A DNA stretch of 64,000 nucleotides from Pelagibacterium lentulum (GTDB taxonomy: Bacteria > Pseudomonadota > Alphaproteobacteria > Rhizobiales > Devosiaceae), in NCBI RefSeq assembly GCF_003992625.1, contig NZ_RZMW01000029.1, forward strand, positions 62,001-126,000. The letters run 5' to 3'. The translations under genes were made by a program, and so were the position numbers. The notes under the pieces are model-generated. The model was not told the DNA's origin. It saw only the letters and a program-made list of their open reading frames with translations, and searched no databases. This document shows, piece by piece, positions 31,962 through 40,272 of this stretch (position 1 is its first letter; each line of letters opens with the position of its first letter).

Positions 31962-32416
31962 GTCGGATCGATAGCGCGTCCCGGTTTATCGAGGCGGACG
32001 CGCAAACCCTCTACGCCGCGCTTACCGATCCCCATGCCATGGCACAGTGGCGCGCGCCCGGCGGCATGCGCGGCGAAGTGCTGTCCGCAGACGCCAAACC
32101 CGGCGGCGGTTTTCGCATGGCACTGCACTATGATGACCCGGACCACAAGGGTAAGTCGGGCGGCAATTCGGATATTTTTGAAAGCCGCTTCATTGAAATG
32201 GTCGCAGGAGAAACGGTAGTCGAGGAAATCGACTTCGTTTCTGACGACCCGCAGTTTTCCGGCACCATGACCATTGCGACCACACTGGTGCCACGTCCTC
32301 AAGGCACCGACGTAACCATCACCTGCAGCAATGTTCCGCCGGGCATCAGCAGGGCTGACCACATAACCGGCCTAACCTCGTCGCTGGACAATCTCGCGGC
32401 CTTTTGCGCATCATAG
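31958..32416 (+). CDS. SRPBCC (AHSA1/START-like) protein
   Basis: A 152-residue helix-grip protein: ADAQTLYAALTDPHAMAQWR, GGGFRMALHYDDPDHKGKSG, ETVVEEIDFVSDDPQFSGTM, ISRADHITGLTSSLDNLAAF. AHSA1/polyketide-cyclase-like proteins hold hydrophobic ligands in a central cavity. Its ATG overlaps the reductase stop (ATGA), so translation is coupled. The last 6 bases overlap the convergent DUF1697 gene. Confidence 0.88.
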   Translation: MSRIDSASRFIEADAQTLYAALTDPHAMAQWRAPGGMRGEVLSADAKPGGGFRMALHYDDPDHKGKSGGNSDIFESRFIEMVAGETVVEEIDFVSDDPQFSGTMTIATTLVPRPQGTDVTITCSNVPPGISRADHITGLTSSLDNLAAFCAS

Positions 32417-32920
32417 TCGTGCCATCTCGACCAGCTTCGCGATGGTATTGATATTGCGGGCCGTGCCCTTCCCGGCTGCGGGGATCTTGAGTTTGGACTG
32501 CCCCATACCCTCGCCGTAATGCACATAGATTTCCCGCTTTCCCAGCGCGATTTCCTCATCTTTCCGGTGCGTTGCCGCCTCAATTGTATCCACTGGCGGC
32601 GGGCCGTCGAGAAAGATTGCCACCACACGGTTCGGCGCGGCTTCGGGAAAAGGATTGTCCGCCAGAACCTGCGCCATTTCCGCTCCGCTGCGCACTAGAA
32701 CGGCTTGCGGCTTGCCCGCATAGGCGGTCAGCCGTGCTTCCAGCTTGTGCTTGACGGCCTCCTGATCGAGCGGGCTGGAAAAAACGACATTGCCGCTCGC
32801 GATATAGGTTTTTACATCCTCAAAGCCGATCTCTGCACATATGGCGCGCAGTTCTTCCATCGGCAGCTTGCCCGTACCACCGACATTTACAGCCCGCAGA
32901 AGGGCGATATGCCGGGTCAC
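32411..32920 (-). CDS. DUF1697-family protein
   Basis: A 169-residue protein: TRHIALLRAVNVGGTGKLPM, EELRAICAEIGFEDVKTYIA, SGNVVFSS, and the terminal KGTARNINTIAKLVEMA. These are the DUF1697 hallmarks (RNVN/RAVNVGG and TxRNxxTxxKL). The start is a GTG at 32920 overlapping the DinB-family stop (GTGA). Function unknown. It is the last gene of a four-gene coupled run starting with a TetR regulator. Confidence 0.87.
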   Translation of the reverse strand: MTRHIALLRAVNVGGTGKLPMEELRAICAEIGFEDVKTYIASGNVVFSSPLDQEAVKHKLEARLTAYAGKPQAVLVRSGAEMAQVLADNPFPEAAPNRVVAIFLDGPPPVDTIEAATHRKDEEIALGKREIYVHYGEGMGQSKLKIPAAGKGTARNINTIAKLVEMARL

Positions 32921-33423
32921 GACGAGCCCAGAACAAAGGGAAGATCGGTATCGCCCGTCTTTTCGCCCAGCGCTGTAAGAACTGCGTGTACCTGTCCGCG
33001 ATGATGGGTCTGGTGGTTGAAAACCTGCATGATACACAAGGCTTTGGATTTGGTCATATCCTTGCCTGCCGCGCCGCTAAACCAACTCAGATCGCCCGCA
33101 ATCGCTTCTTGCGTGAGAGCCGCCGCCCAGTTTTCCATTTCGACATCGAAGGCCTGCCGTTGCGCCCAAAGCTCGGCGAAATCGTCGAGAACCTTGCCGC
33201 TGTCGCGGATGGGCAGACCGGTTGGGTCTCCAAGCCCGAAGCGCGACAGCCAAAGCCGGTCGGCCCAATAGATGTGGTTGAGTGTGCCGTGGATCGAAGA
33301 CCAGAACAGTCCGTGATCCTTTTTCCGAGCGGCATCGTCGAGCCGCAATGCCGCACCATAGATGCGCCGGTTCAATTCCGAATTATAGGCAGCCATCGTC
33401 TGCGCGTATTCAGGCGTAATCAC
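32917..33423 (-). CDS. DinB-family protein
   Basis: A 168-residue four-helix-bundle protein. Metal-binding histidines are at SSIHGTLNHIYWADRLWLSR (first) and QVFNHQTHHRGQVHAVLTAL (pair), the DinB/YfiT pattern. Members are thiol-dependent transferases or damage-inducible proteins. ATG at 33423 overlaps the FAD monooxygenase stop, and its own stop overlaps the GTG of the DUF1697 gene. Confidence 0.9.
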   Translation of the reverse strand: MITPEYAQTMAAYNSELNRRIYGAALRLDDAARKKDHGLFWSSIHGTLNHIYWADRLWLSRFGLGDPTGLPIRDSGKVLDDFAELWAQRQAFDVEMENWAAALTQEAIAGDLSWFSGAAGKDMTKSKALCIMQVFNHQTHHRGQVHAVLTALGEKTGDTDLPFVLGSS

Positions 33424-34616
33424 GACTCACTCTCCGCCATTATTCTGTGAGAGGTATAATCGGGCAGATCAAAGTCCGATGTAAAGCTGCGCGCCACGAT
33501 CTTCCGGCCGAGCCACGGGACGGCAATCAGCAGGTTCAGCGCGTCTCTCGCAAATAATACCGGCCAGTTTGGCGGGGCGAAAAAGTTTCTGAACCGCAAC
33601 GCATTGTCCTGCTTTGCCTCAAGCAAGGGCCTCAACCTTGCCTCATAGGCTGCGAACGCGCTTTCGTAGTCGCCCTCGGCCCGCGCCAGCTCGCCGGCCA
33701 AAACATAGGCTTCGGTCATGCTCAGCCCGGCGCCTTCACCGCCCAGCAATGAGATACACGCTGCGGCGTCGCCAAGCAGGGCCACGCGGCCTCGCGACCA
33801 GCGGTCCATTCTGATCTGGCAAATGCTGTCGGAATAAAAGTCTTCCGCCTCGCCGAGCCGGTCAAGGATCGCCTTTGCCTCCCACCCTGCATCTGCAAAT
33901 ATCGCGCGAACCATGTCCTCTGGCTCGGCTGTGGCATCGTCCACCAGTTCCTCATTGAACACGAACAGAAACAGCGAGCGATCGCCCCGCAGCGTCGCGC
34001 GCGCAATCTGCCGGTTTGGCCGCGTGTACATTACATAATGCCCCTCGTCCCGTGGCCGGTAGCCGCGCAAGGTAAGGGCGGCTATGCGCAGGCCCATGGG
34101 ACGTTTAAAGGCCCCGCTGTTTCCAAACACCTTGTTTCTGACGTTCGAGTGCAGGCCATCAGCGCCGATGAGAAGGTCAAATCGCTCGCTTTGACCACTC
34201 TCAAAGGTCAACTCAAGGCCGCTATCGTCCTCGCTCACGGTTGCAATCGAGGTTGAAAACCGCGTCTCCACGCCCTCGCACACTGCAAGAATGGTCCTGG
34301 AGAGGTCGCTTCGCGCGATGGACAGGTATCGACCGCCTGTCATGGCCTCGAATTTTTCGAGCGGCACTGAGGTCGTGGTGCGTCCAGAGGATGTGACGGT
34401 CCGCAATCTCTTGAAATGATAGCCGTCACGCTCAAGCGCCGGGATCAACCCCATGCGCGCTGCCACATCGAATCCGGGACCCCAGAAGTCTATAATATAG
34501 CCGCCTTGCCGTGCCGCCGGCGCGCGCTCGATCAGAACCGGCTGGAACCCGTAATGCTTGAGCCAATAGGCCAGCGTCGGCCCGGCTACACCGCATCCGC
34601 TGATCGCGATTTTCAT
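33420..34616 (-). CDS. FAD-dependent aromatic monooxygenase-type oxidoreductase
   Basis: A 398-residue flavoprotein. N-terminal Rossmann GxGxxG: KIAISGCGVAGPTLAYWLKH; second FAD motif FDLLIGADGLHSNVRNKVFG; third motif GRVALLGDAAACISLLGGEG. This is the UbiH/PHBH-like group A monooxygenase layout, close to TetX-type and other FAD hydroxylases. Substrate unknown. ATG at 34616 overlaps the TetR stop by four bases. Regulation by the cotranscribed TetR suggests induction by a xenobiotic. Confidence 0.87.
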   Translation of the reverse strand: MKIAISGCGVAGPTLAYWLKHYGFQPVLIERAPAARQGGYIIDFWGPGFDVAARMGLIPALERDGYHFKRLRTVTSSGRTTTSVPLEKFEAMTGGRYLSIARSDLSRTILAVCEGVETRFSTSIATVSEDDSGLELTFESGQSERFDLLIGADGLHSNVRNKVFGNSGAFKRPMGLRIAALTLRGYRPRDEGHYVMYTRPNRQIARATLRGDRSLFLFVFNEELVDDATAEPEDMVRAIFADAGWEAKAILDRLGEAEDFYSDSICQIRMDRWSRGRVALLGDAAACISLLGGEGAGLSMTEAYVLAGELARAEGDYESAFAAYEARLRPLLEAKQDNALRFRNFFAPPNWPVLFARDALNLLIAVPWLGRKIVARSFTSDFDLPDYTSHRIMAESES

Positions 34617-35173
34617 CTGGCAGCACCTTTCGCTAGCAAAGAAACATAACCCGCCCACATCGCCCGGACGTCATTCTCCTCTCCCAGCAACAGCACATGC
34701 AGCATTGCGCCATCCATAAGCGCCAATGTCATGGTGGTGAGATTGCGCGCCATTGCCCGATCTTCGACCCTTGCCGCAATCGCCAACTCGACTTGCGCTT
34801 TGGCTTCGCCAAGGGAGGTTCTGACCTTTTCTTTGAGGGCGGGATCGAAAACCGCGCGCGCGAGGAATGAAATATAAGCGGCGTAAAAGCTCCGGTGCTC
34901 TTGCAACGATGCAAACGCCACTTCGCCCATTGCAGCAACAAAATCTGCCGCACTGCCGCCCTCACGCGTTTGCGGGATCGCGATCTGGTTCGCGATCAGT
35001 TCAAAGGCGGCGATTGGCACATCATCCATCGATCTGAAATGATGGAACAGGTTCGCTTTGGAAATTCCCGCAGCGCCAGCAAGGCGCGAAGCGCTCAGCC
35101 CCTCGTAGCCGTCCCTGCCCATGATTGTGATCGCGGCCTCAAGGATGGCCGTTTTTGTGCCCTGCTTTTTCAT
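34613..35173 (-). CDS. TetR-family transcriptional repressor
   Basis: A 186-residue repressor with helix-turn-helix TKTAILEAAITIMGRDGYEG, LSASRLAGAAGISKANLFHH, FRSMDDVPIAAFELI, and a C-terminal ligand domain. It is first in an operon with the FAD monooxygenase, DinB and DUF1697 genes, each overlapping by four bases. A perfect palindrome at 35191-35208, 17 bases upstream, is the likely autoregulatory operator. Confidence 0.88.
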   Translation of the reverse strand: MKKQGTKTAILEAAITIMGRDGYEGLSASRLAGAAGISKANLFHHFRSMDDVPIAAFELIANQIAIPQTREGGSAADFVAAMGEVAFASLQEHRSFYAAYISFLARAVFDPALKEKVRTSLGEAKAQVELAIAARVEDRAMARNLTTMTLALMDGAMLHVLLLGEENDVRAMWAGYVSLLAKGAAR

Positions 35174-35190
35174 TCGTTCAATCTATATAC

Positions 35191-35208
35191 TGACCGATCG
35201 GTCGGTCA
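35191..35208. promoter_or_regulatory. TetR operator of the monooxygenase operon
   Basis: TGACCGATCGGTCGGTCA has TGACCG/CGGTCA arms and an inner 12-bp palindrome GACCGATCGGTC. It lies immediately upstream of the TetR start. Confidence 0.75.
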
Positions 35209-35338
35209 ATATTAAAATGGCCTTCGACCCAACCAACACCTTTTGCGCCTGTCATAAGCGGCGCAGGGCACGCGCGGCGCGAAACATACCGCTCTCCTGA
35301 CGCCCTTATCTCCGAAACTACACATGGCTTGAAATTTA

Positions 35339-35361
35339 CCGTACCGTACGTTACGGTACGG
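35339..35361. promoter_or_regulatory. orphan 10-bp perfect inverted repeat upstream of ilvD
   Basis: CCGTACCGTA (35339-35348) and TACGGTACGG (35352-35361) are perfect mirror arms around CGT. It looks like a TetR-type operator. It differs from the site of the neighbouring TetR gene (35191-35208). It sits in the 337-base gap between that gene and ilvD; apart from the two palindromes I see nothing else in the gap. Confidence 0.6.
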
Positions 35362-35510
35362 GCCGTCTTTACTTCGCCTGTTTCCCGTTCTAGAACCAAT
35401 GTAACGGGCGAAGCACAGGCAAAATGCGGATCAGGGAGGTCCGCGGCAGTGTCGGCTTCGCAACAAGCCAGGCCTCGTTTCGTCTCCCGCAATCAGGTGA
35501 GTTTAATTCA

Positions 35511-37358
35511 ATGCCCGCATATCGTTCACGCACCACCACTCACGGCCGCAACATGGCTGGCGCCCGCGGCCTTTGGCGCGCCACCGGCATGAAAGATGGA
35601 GATTTCGGCAAGCCAATTATTGCGGTGGTCAATTCCTTCACCCAGTTCGTGCCCGGTCACGTACATTTGAAGGATCTTGGCCAGATGGTGGCCCGCGAGA
35701 TCGAGCGCGCTGGCGGCGTGGCCAAGGAATTCAATACTATCGCTGTTGATGACGGCATCGCGATGGGCCATGACGGGATGCTCTATTCCCTGCCCTCGCG
35801 CGAAATCATTGCCGATAGCGTGGAATATATGGTCAACGCCCATTGCGCCGATGCGATGGTCTGCATTTCCAACTGCGACAAGATCACGCCGGGGATGCTC
35901 AATGCCGCCATGCGGCTCAATATCCCGGTCGTTTTCGTTTCCGGCGGCCCGATGGAAGCGGGCAAGATTCTGCATAAAGACCAGCTCAAGGCGCTCGATC
36001 TAGTCGATGCGATGGTCGTCGCTGCCGATGACAGCTATACCGATGAGGAAGTGCAGGCGATTGAAGAAGCGGCCTGCCCCACTTGCGGCTCGTGCTCGGG
36101 CATGTTCACCGCCAATTCGATGAACTGCCTAACCGAAGCGCTGGGCCTTTCATTGCCTGGCAATGGCTCGACGCTGGCCACTCATGCGGACCGCAAGCGC
36201 CTGTTCCTCGAAGCGGGGCACCTGATCGTCGATCTCGCCCGCCGCTATTACGAGCAGGACGATGAAAGCGTCCTCCCGCGCTCTATCGTCACCAAGCAGG
36301 CGTTCGAGAACGCAATGGCGCTCGATATTGCCATGGGCGGTTCGACCAATACGGTTCTACACATTCTCGCCGCAGCCTATGAGGGTGAGGTCGATTTCGG
36401 CATGGACGACATCGACAAGCTGTCCCGTAAAGTGCCTGTGCTTTGCAAGGTGGCTCCGGCCAAGCAGGACGTTCATATGGAAGACGTTCACCGCGCCGGC
36501 GGCATCATGTCCATTCTTGGCCAGTTGGACCGCGCCAACCTTCTGCATCGCGACCTGCCGACCGTCCACAGTGCCACGATTGGCGATGCGCTGGATCGCT
36601 GGGATATTTCCCGCACCAATTCGGAGAGCGTTCGCGACTTCTTCCGCGCGGCGCCAGGCGGCGTACGGACCACGCAGGCCTTTTCGACCGATAACCGCTG
36701 GGAAGAACTTGATCTGGATCGTAAGGACGGCGTTATTCGTTCAGCCGAGCACGCTTTCTCCAAAGATGGCGGGCTGGCCGTTCTCAAGGGTAATATCGCA
36801 CTTGATGGATGCGTCGTTAAAACTGCAGGTGTTGATGACTCGATCCTGAAATTCACCGGCACTGCCGTTGTTTATGAAAGCCAGGATGCCGCCGTTTCCG
36901 GCATTCTCACCGGCAAGGTCAAGGAAGGCGATGTAGTCGTCATCCGTTACGAAGGCCCCAAGGGCGGCCCCGGCATGCAGGAAATGCTTTACCCGACCAG
37001 CTATTTGAAATCGAAAGGTTTGGGCAAGGCCTGTGCCCTGCTGACCGACGGACGGTTCTCGGGTGGGACTTCGGGCCTTTCCATCGGCCACGTTTCGCCC
37101 GAAGCGGCCAATGGCGGCGCTATCGGGCTGGTCGAACAAGGCGACAAGATCGAAATCGATATTCCTAATCGCACGATCAACCTGCTTGTCCCGGATGCCG
37201 AGTTGCAGCGCCGCCGCGAAGCAATGGATGCCAAGGGCGCTGACGCCTGGAAGCCTGTTGAAAAGCGCAAGCGCAAGGTCACGACGGCACTCAAGGCCTA
37301 TGCGGCCTTTGCGTCCAGCGCCGACTTGGGCGCGGTGCGGATTCTGCCGGACAATTAA
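35511..37358 (+). CDS. ilvD: dihydroxy-acid dehydratase
   Basis: A 615-residue IlvD/Edd enzyme converting dihydroxy acids to 2-keto acids in valine, isoleucine and leucine synthesis. Iron-sulfur cysteines are visible in [12 protein letters not shown] and [20 protein letters not shown]; other signatures are [20 protein letters not shown] near residue 85 and [20 protein letters not shown] near residue 520. The full length is normal and the start at 35511 follows caggtga. It stands alone; a possible operator lies 150 bases upstream. Confidence 0.97.
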   Translation: MPAYRSRTTTHGRNMAGARGLWRATGMKDGDFGKPIIAVVNSFTQFVPGHVHLKDLGQMVAREIERAGGVAKEFNTIAVDDGIAMGHDGMLYSLPSREIIADSVEYMVNAHCADAMVCISNCDKITPGMLNAAMRLNIPVVFVSGGPMEAGKILHKDQLKALDLVDAMVVAADDSYTDEEVQAIEEAACPTCGSCSGMFTANSMNCLTEALGLSLPGNGSTLATHADRKRLFLEAGHLIVDLARRYYEQDDESVLPRSIVTKQAFENAMALDIAMGGSTNTVLHILAAAYEGEVDFGMDDIDKLSRKVPVLCKVAPAKQDVHMEDVHRAGGIMSILGQLDRANLLHRDLPTVHSATIGDALDRWDISRTNSESVRDFFRAAPGGVRTTQAFSTDNRWEELDLDRKDGVIRSAEHAFSKDGGLAVLKGNIALDGCVVKTAGVDDSILKFTGTAVVYESQDAAVSGILTGKVKEGDVVVIRYEGPKGGPGMQEMLYPTSYLKSKGLGKACALLTDGRFSGGTSGLSIGHVSPEAANGGAIGLVEQGDKIEIDIPNRTINLLVPDAELQRRREAMDAKGADAWKPVEKRKRKVTTALKAYAAFASSADLGAVRILPDN

Positions 37359-37369
37359 GCCGGAAAGTT

Positions 37370-37396
37370 GCGGGCGGAGGCATCGCCCCCGTCCGC
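37370..37396. terminator. GC-rich hairpin after ilvD
   Basis: GCGGGCGGAGGC and CGCCCCCGTCCGC fold back with one G-U pair and one A-C mismatch around a two-base loop, between convergent ilvD and the secreted-protein gene. No U tract follows. Confidence 0.4.
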
Positions 37397-37431
37397 ATTC
37401 GAGATCATATATTGCGGCCTGAAATCGCCGG

Positions 37432-38391
37432 TCAGTGCCCGGCAATCTCGCTTGCCAAGCCCGTGATCAGGTCGAGATCGGGCTCACCCCAAAGCGCGCT
37501 TTCGATGCGTTCGGCAAGTGCTTCGTCGGCAGCCAATGCTTCGGCCGCCGCGAGCCAATAGCCGGCGGCGCGCGCCCTCAAGCTCGGCAAGGTATCCGCA
37601 TCGGCCAATGCGGCTACGTTCAAGGCATCGGCAAACAACACTATGCTGGCCTCGTCGAGCACCGTTTTGACCCGCTCCGCCTCAACATCGGCCCAAACCT
37701 CTGTCAGCAGCACGTCCTGGCCTTCTGCCAGCGCATCAAGCAGCACTGCGTTTATCGCTTCACCGCCATCAATCGCTGCTACCGCTTCAAACGCCGAATA
37801 CTGGCCATCGGGGCCCCAATAGAACGCGAAAATCTCGTTCCAGTTCTTGGGCGAACCGTTCTGCAACGACCAGTTGGGCTCATCCATTAAAGCCTTGCGC
37901 TCGGATTCGCCCAACTCGTATCGCGCCCAGTTGATGGCAACCGAGATCAGTGCCGTTTCTATAAAGCCAGTGCGAATCTCATCGTCGACCCGCCGGAATG
38001 CGCCGCTGCCCACCAGCGCAGCGTTGATCGCGTGGTTCTGGAAGGATGGACTGCCGAAATGCTCGGTGCTGACCGACAGATGCGTTGTCAGCCGCCCGTT
38101 GTAATTGTCGGTGAAGATCGCGAGCGAGTGGTTGGCGAAATGGCCGCCAAACGCAAAACGAGACAAGGCTTCGGACCAGTCCGGTTCCGCGCCGGCAAGG
38201 CTGGCATTCACATCCGCAATATCGAGCGGCATCCTGTTGTGATTGCTTACATCGGCTGCGGTCGTAAAAGGCCCAAAGCTGAGTTGCCAGTCTTGCGCAA
38301 AGGCTGGCGGGATGCTTGCGGCCGCCGCAAACCCGGCAAGGCTGATAGCGGCAATCCGCAAGGTGCAAGGCCTCAGGATACCTGTAAACAT
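37432..38391 (-). CDS. secreted protein of unknown function
   Basis: A 319-residue exported protein. The signal peptide (LRIAAISLAGFAAAASIPPA, cleavage near AFA-QD) is followed by a mature domain with motifs WQLSFGPFTTAADVSNHNRM, FAFGGHFANHSLAIFTDNYN and EHFGSPSFQNHAINAALVGS. Conserved-looking histidines and acidic residues in these segments could bind a metal. It weakly recalls algal FEA1-type iron-assimilation proteins, but this is only an impression. The start follows gaaagga. A palindrome in its promoter region (38441-38455) suggests regulation. I do not assign a function. Confidence 0.7.
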   Translation of the reverse strand: MFTGILRPCTLRIAAISLAGFAAAASIPPAFAQDWQLSFGPFTTAADVSNHNRMPLDIADVNASLAGAEPDWSEALSRFAFGGHFANHSLAIFTDNYNGRLTTHLSVSTEHFGSPSFQNHAINAALVGSGAFRRVDDEIRTGFIETALISVAINWARYELGESERKALMDEPNWSLQNGSPKNWNEIFAFYWGPDGQYSAFEAVAAIDGGEAINAVLLDALAEGQDVLLTEVWADVEAERVKTVLDEASIVLFADALNVAALADADTLPSLRARAAGYWLAAAEALAADEALAERIESALWGEPDLDLITGLASEIAGH

Positions 38392-38440
38392 AGTCGGTCC
38401 TTTCAGAAACGAGATGAGAACGCAGTAGCGCTATAAAACA

Positions 38441-38455
38441 TGACTACAAGAGTCA
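38441..38455 (-). promoter_or_regulatory. palindrome in the promoter of the secreted-protein gene
   Basis: TGACT-ACAAG-AGTCA is a perfect 5-bp inverted repeat 50 bases upstream of the start at 38391. It overlaps a minus-strand TTGACT -35-like hexamer, with TATAGC downstream. Confidence 0.4.
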
Positions 38456-38543
38456 AGTTATTATACTTCACGTCTCACTCGCGCCCATCGCAGCGCCTGG
38501 CTTGCGCCTATGACGCGCAACAGGACCTGAATGTCGATGTGTC

Positions 38544-38855
38544 TTAGGCTTCGGCGTTCACCCGACGCGCTGCTTCCTTATTGGCGCGCTGCAAAGCCTG
38601 AGAGAGAACGCTCATCTTTTCCTTATTGCCGCGCTCGGCACCTTCTTTTGCCGTACCCGTGCCCTTGCCACGCACATTACGGCGTTGGGATTTGGCAATG
38701 TCGCGGGCGCGGTCGCGGCGCTCGCGCAGCAATTTGATCAGCTTGGCGAGGTCCTTTCCGGCGATTTCCCCCAGCGCGGGGTGACGGGTCTGATCGACGA
38801 GTTCCATTTCGGACTTGTCCAGAATACGATCCATTTGACGGCGACTGGTGCTCAT
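38544..38855 (-). CDS. small basic hypothetical protein
   Basis: A 103-residue, strongly basic, soluble protein: MSTSRRQMDRILDKSEMELV, AKLIKLLRERRDRARDIAKS, QRRNVRGKGTGTAKEGAERG. A nucleic-acid or ribosome-binding role would fit the charge, but no family is recognised. The ATG at 38855 follows aaggagg. It is divergent from the EamA transporter gene. Confidence 0.7.
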   Translation of the reverse strand: MSTSRRQMDRILDKSEMELVDQTRHPALGEIAGKDLAKLIKLLRERRDRARDIAKSQRRNVRGKGTGTAKEGAERGNKEKMSVLSQALQRANKEAARRVNAEA

Positions 38856-39013
38856 TTGGGCCTCCTTGTTCTTGTAAGCTGGCATACAAAGACCAACTCT
38901 TCCATGTTTGGCAAGTTCCCAAAGGACGGGCACCTAACATTTTACTTGGCCGGTATTGAGCGTTGCGCTAGGGTCCGGCAACACTGTCTTCCCACTTGTC
39001 CAGGCCAATACCG

Positions 39014-39955
39014 ATGACTACCATTGCCGCGCCGCCGACTGAGCGCCGCCTGTTCGCCATCGGCATCGTACTGACCACATTTGTTTTCTTCACCGCTTGC
39101 GACGTGGCCGCAAAGTGGATGGTGGTTTCGGGCATCCCGCCGCTTCAGGTGGCGTTTGTGCGCTACATGGTGCAGTTCGCCTTCATGCTGGGGCTGGCCC
39201 TGCCACATATCGGCGAGGGCGTGTTTCGCTCGGGCAATACGCCGCTTCTGGTCATACGCGGCGCGGCGCTATTGGGCATGACGGCACTCAATTTCTTTGC
39301 ATTGGTCCATTTGCCGCTCACACTCACCTCGACAATCATGTTCTCGATCCCGCTGCTGGTGACTGCGCTTTCAGTACCCTTTCTTGGCGAGAGCGTCGGC
39401 TGGCGGCGCTGGATGGCGGTATTCATGGGCTTTGTCGGTATTCTGGTAATCGTCCAGCCGTGGGATGCTCAATTCCATTGGGCCGTATTGCTCTCGCTGG
39501 GCTGCTCTTTGTGCGGCGCGCTATATTTCATCCTGACGCGCAAGCTCGCTGGCCGCACATCAACAATGTCGATGCAACTTTATGCAGGCGGCGTCGGCGC
39601 GATCGTGTTGCTGCCCTTTGCACTCATGGATTGGGTGTGGCCGGATGGTCCGGTGGCTTGGATAATCCTGCTCAGCGTCGGGGTTGCCGCAATGATCGGG
39701 CATCAGATTTCGATTGCCGCGCACCGGCTGGCCCCTGCCTCCGTGCTGGCGCCATTCGCTTATACCCAGATCGTCTGGATGAGCCTGGCGAGTTGGTGGA
39801 TTTTTGCCGAACCGCCCACTGCCTGGCTATATATCGGCGCCCCTATCGTGATCGGCTCAGGCCTTTATATCTGGCTGCGCGAGCGCGTGCTTGCAAAGCC
39901 CGTAGTAACCCCGGTGGCTCCACATGCGACCGGGGACAAGCTCGGGCAGGCTTGA
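39014..39955 (+). CDS. EamA/DMT-family transporter
   Basis: A 313-residue inner-membrane protein with ten membrane segments in two EamA repeats, e.g. PPLQVAFVRYMVQFAFMLGL and WTRWMAV-type loop VGWRRWMAVFMGFVGILVIV in the first and APFAYTQIVWMSLASWWIFA in the second. It probably exports small metabolites. The ATG at 39014 is preceded by aggcc; a TTG at 38996 is possible. Monocistronic. Confidence 0.87.
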   Translation: MTTIAAPPTERRLFAIGIVLTTFVFFTACDVAAKWMVVSGIPPLQVAFVRYMVQFAFMLGLALPHIGEGVFRSGNTPLLVIRGAALLGMTALNFFALVHLPLTLTSTIMFSIPLLVTALSVPFLGESVGWRRWMAVFMGFVGILVIVQPWDAQFHWAVLLSLGCSLCGALYFILTRKLAGRTSTMSMQLYAGGVGAIVLLPFALMDWVWPDGPVAWIILLSVGVAAMIGHQISIAAHRLAPASVLAPFAYTQIVWMSLASWWIFAEPPTAWLYIGAPIVIGSGLYIWLRERVLAKPVVTPVAPHATGDKLGQA

Positions 39956-40071
39956 GCGGATGTGGCCATTTCGCATCAATTTTGCGTAAGGCAAATTTGA
40001 CCCTTGGCGAGGCAAAATGTCTCAGCTATAAGAGTCGTCCTGATTCAACCGCCAACTTGGGAGGCGTTCGA

Positions 40072-40125
40072 TTGATTGACATGTCCGTTCGTTTCCCGGG
40101 TTATATGCGGCCCGGCCTCGATTAG
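40072..40125 (+). CDS. candidate leader peptide upstream of the ABC exporter
   Basis: A 17-codon frame from TTG (40072), or 14 codons from ATG (40081: MSVRFPGYMRPGLD), with GGGAGG 7 bases before the TTG. It ends at TAG 40123-40125, within a GGCC (40114-40117)/GGCC (40128-40131) hairpin. The 317-base gap before the exporter otherwise contains a weak GCGC-loop-GCGC stem at 40197-40211 followed by an AT-rich run. It may be a regulatory upstream ORF; this is sequence-level inference. Confidence 0.35.
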   Translation: MIDMSVRFPGYMRPGLD

Positions 40126-40272
40126 AAGGCCACTGGCCCGCCGCGTCCGCGTAGTCGGAACGCCGCTTCCCACACTTCCCCAATCTGTTTTCTGACGCGC
40201 TCTTTTCGCGCTCGGATTTTAATTTTTACTCTTTGCAGGACCGGTGCGCCCTTTTGCGCCCGGAATCGGAAA

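Noticed and set aside
35178-35492. 104-codon frame upstream of ilvD on the minus strand
   Set aside because: Covers two palindromic operators and has no coding character.
40197-40226. Attenuator terminator before the ABC exporter
   Set aside because: The GCGC stem is only four base pairs and the AT run is broken; mentioned with the leader peptide but not called.
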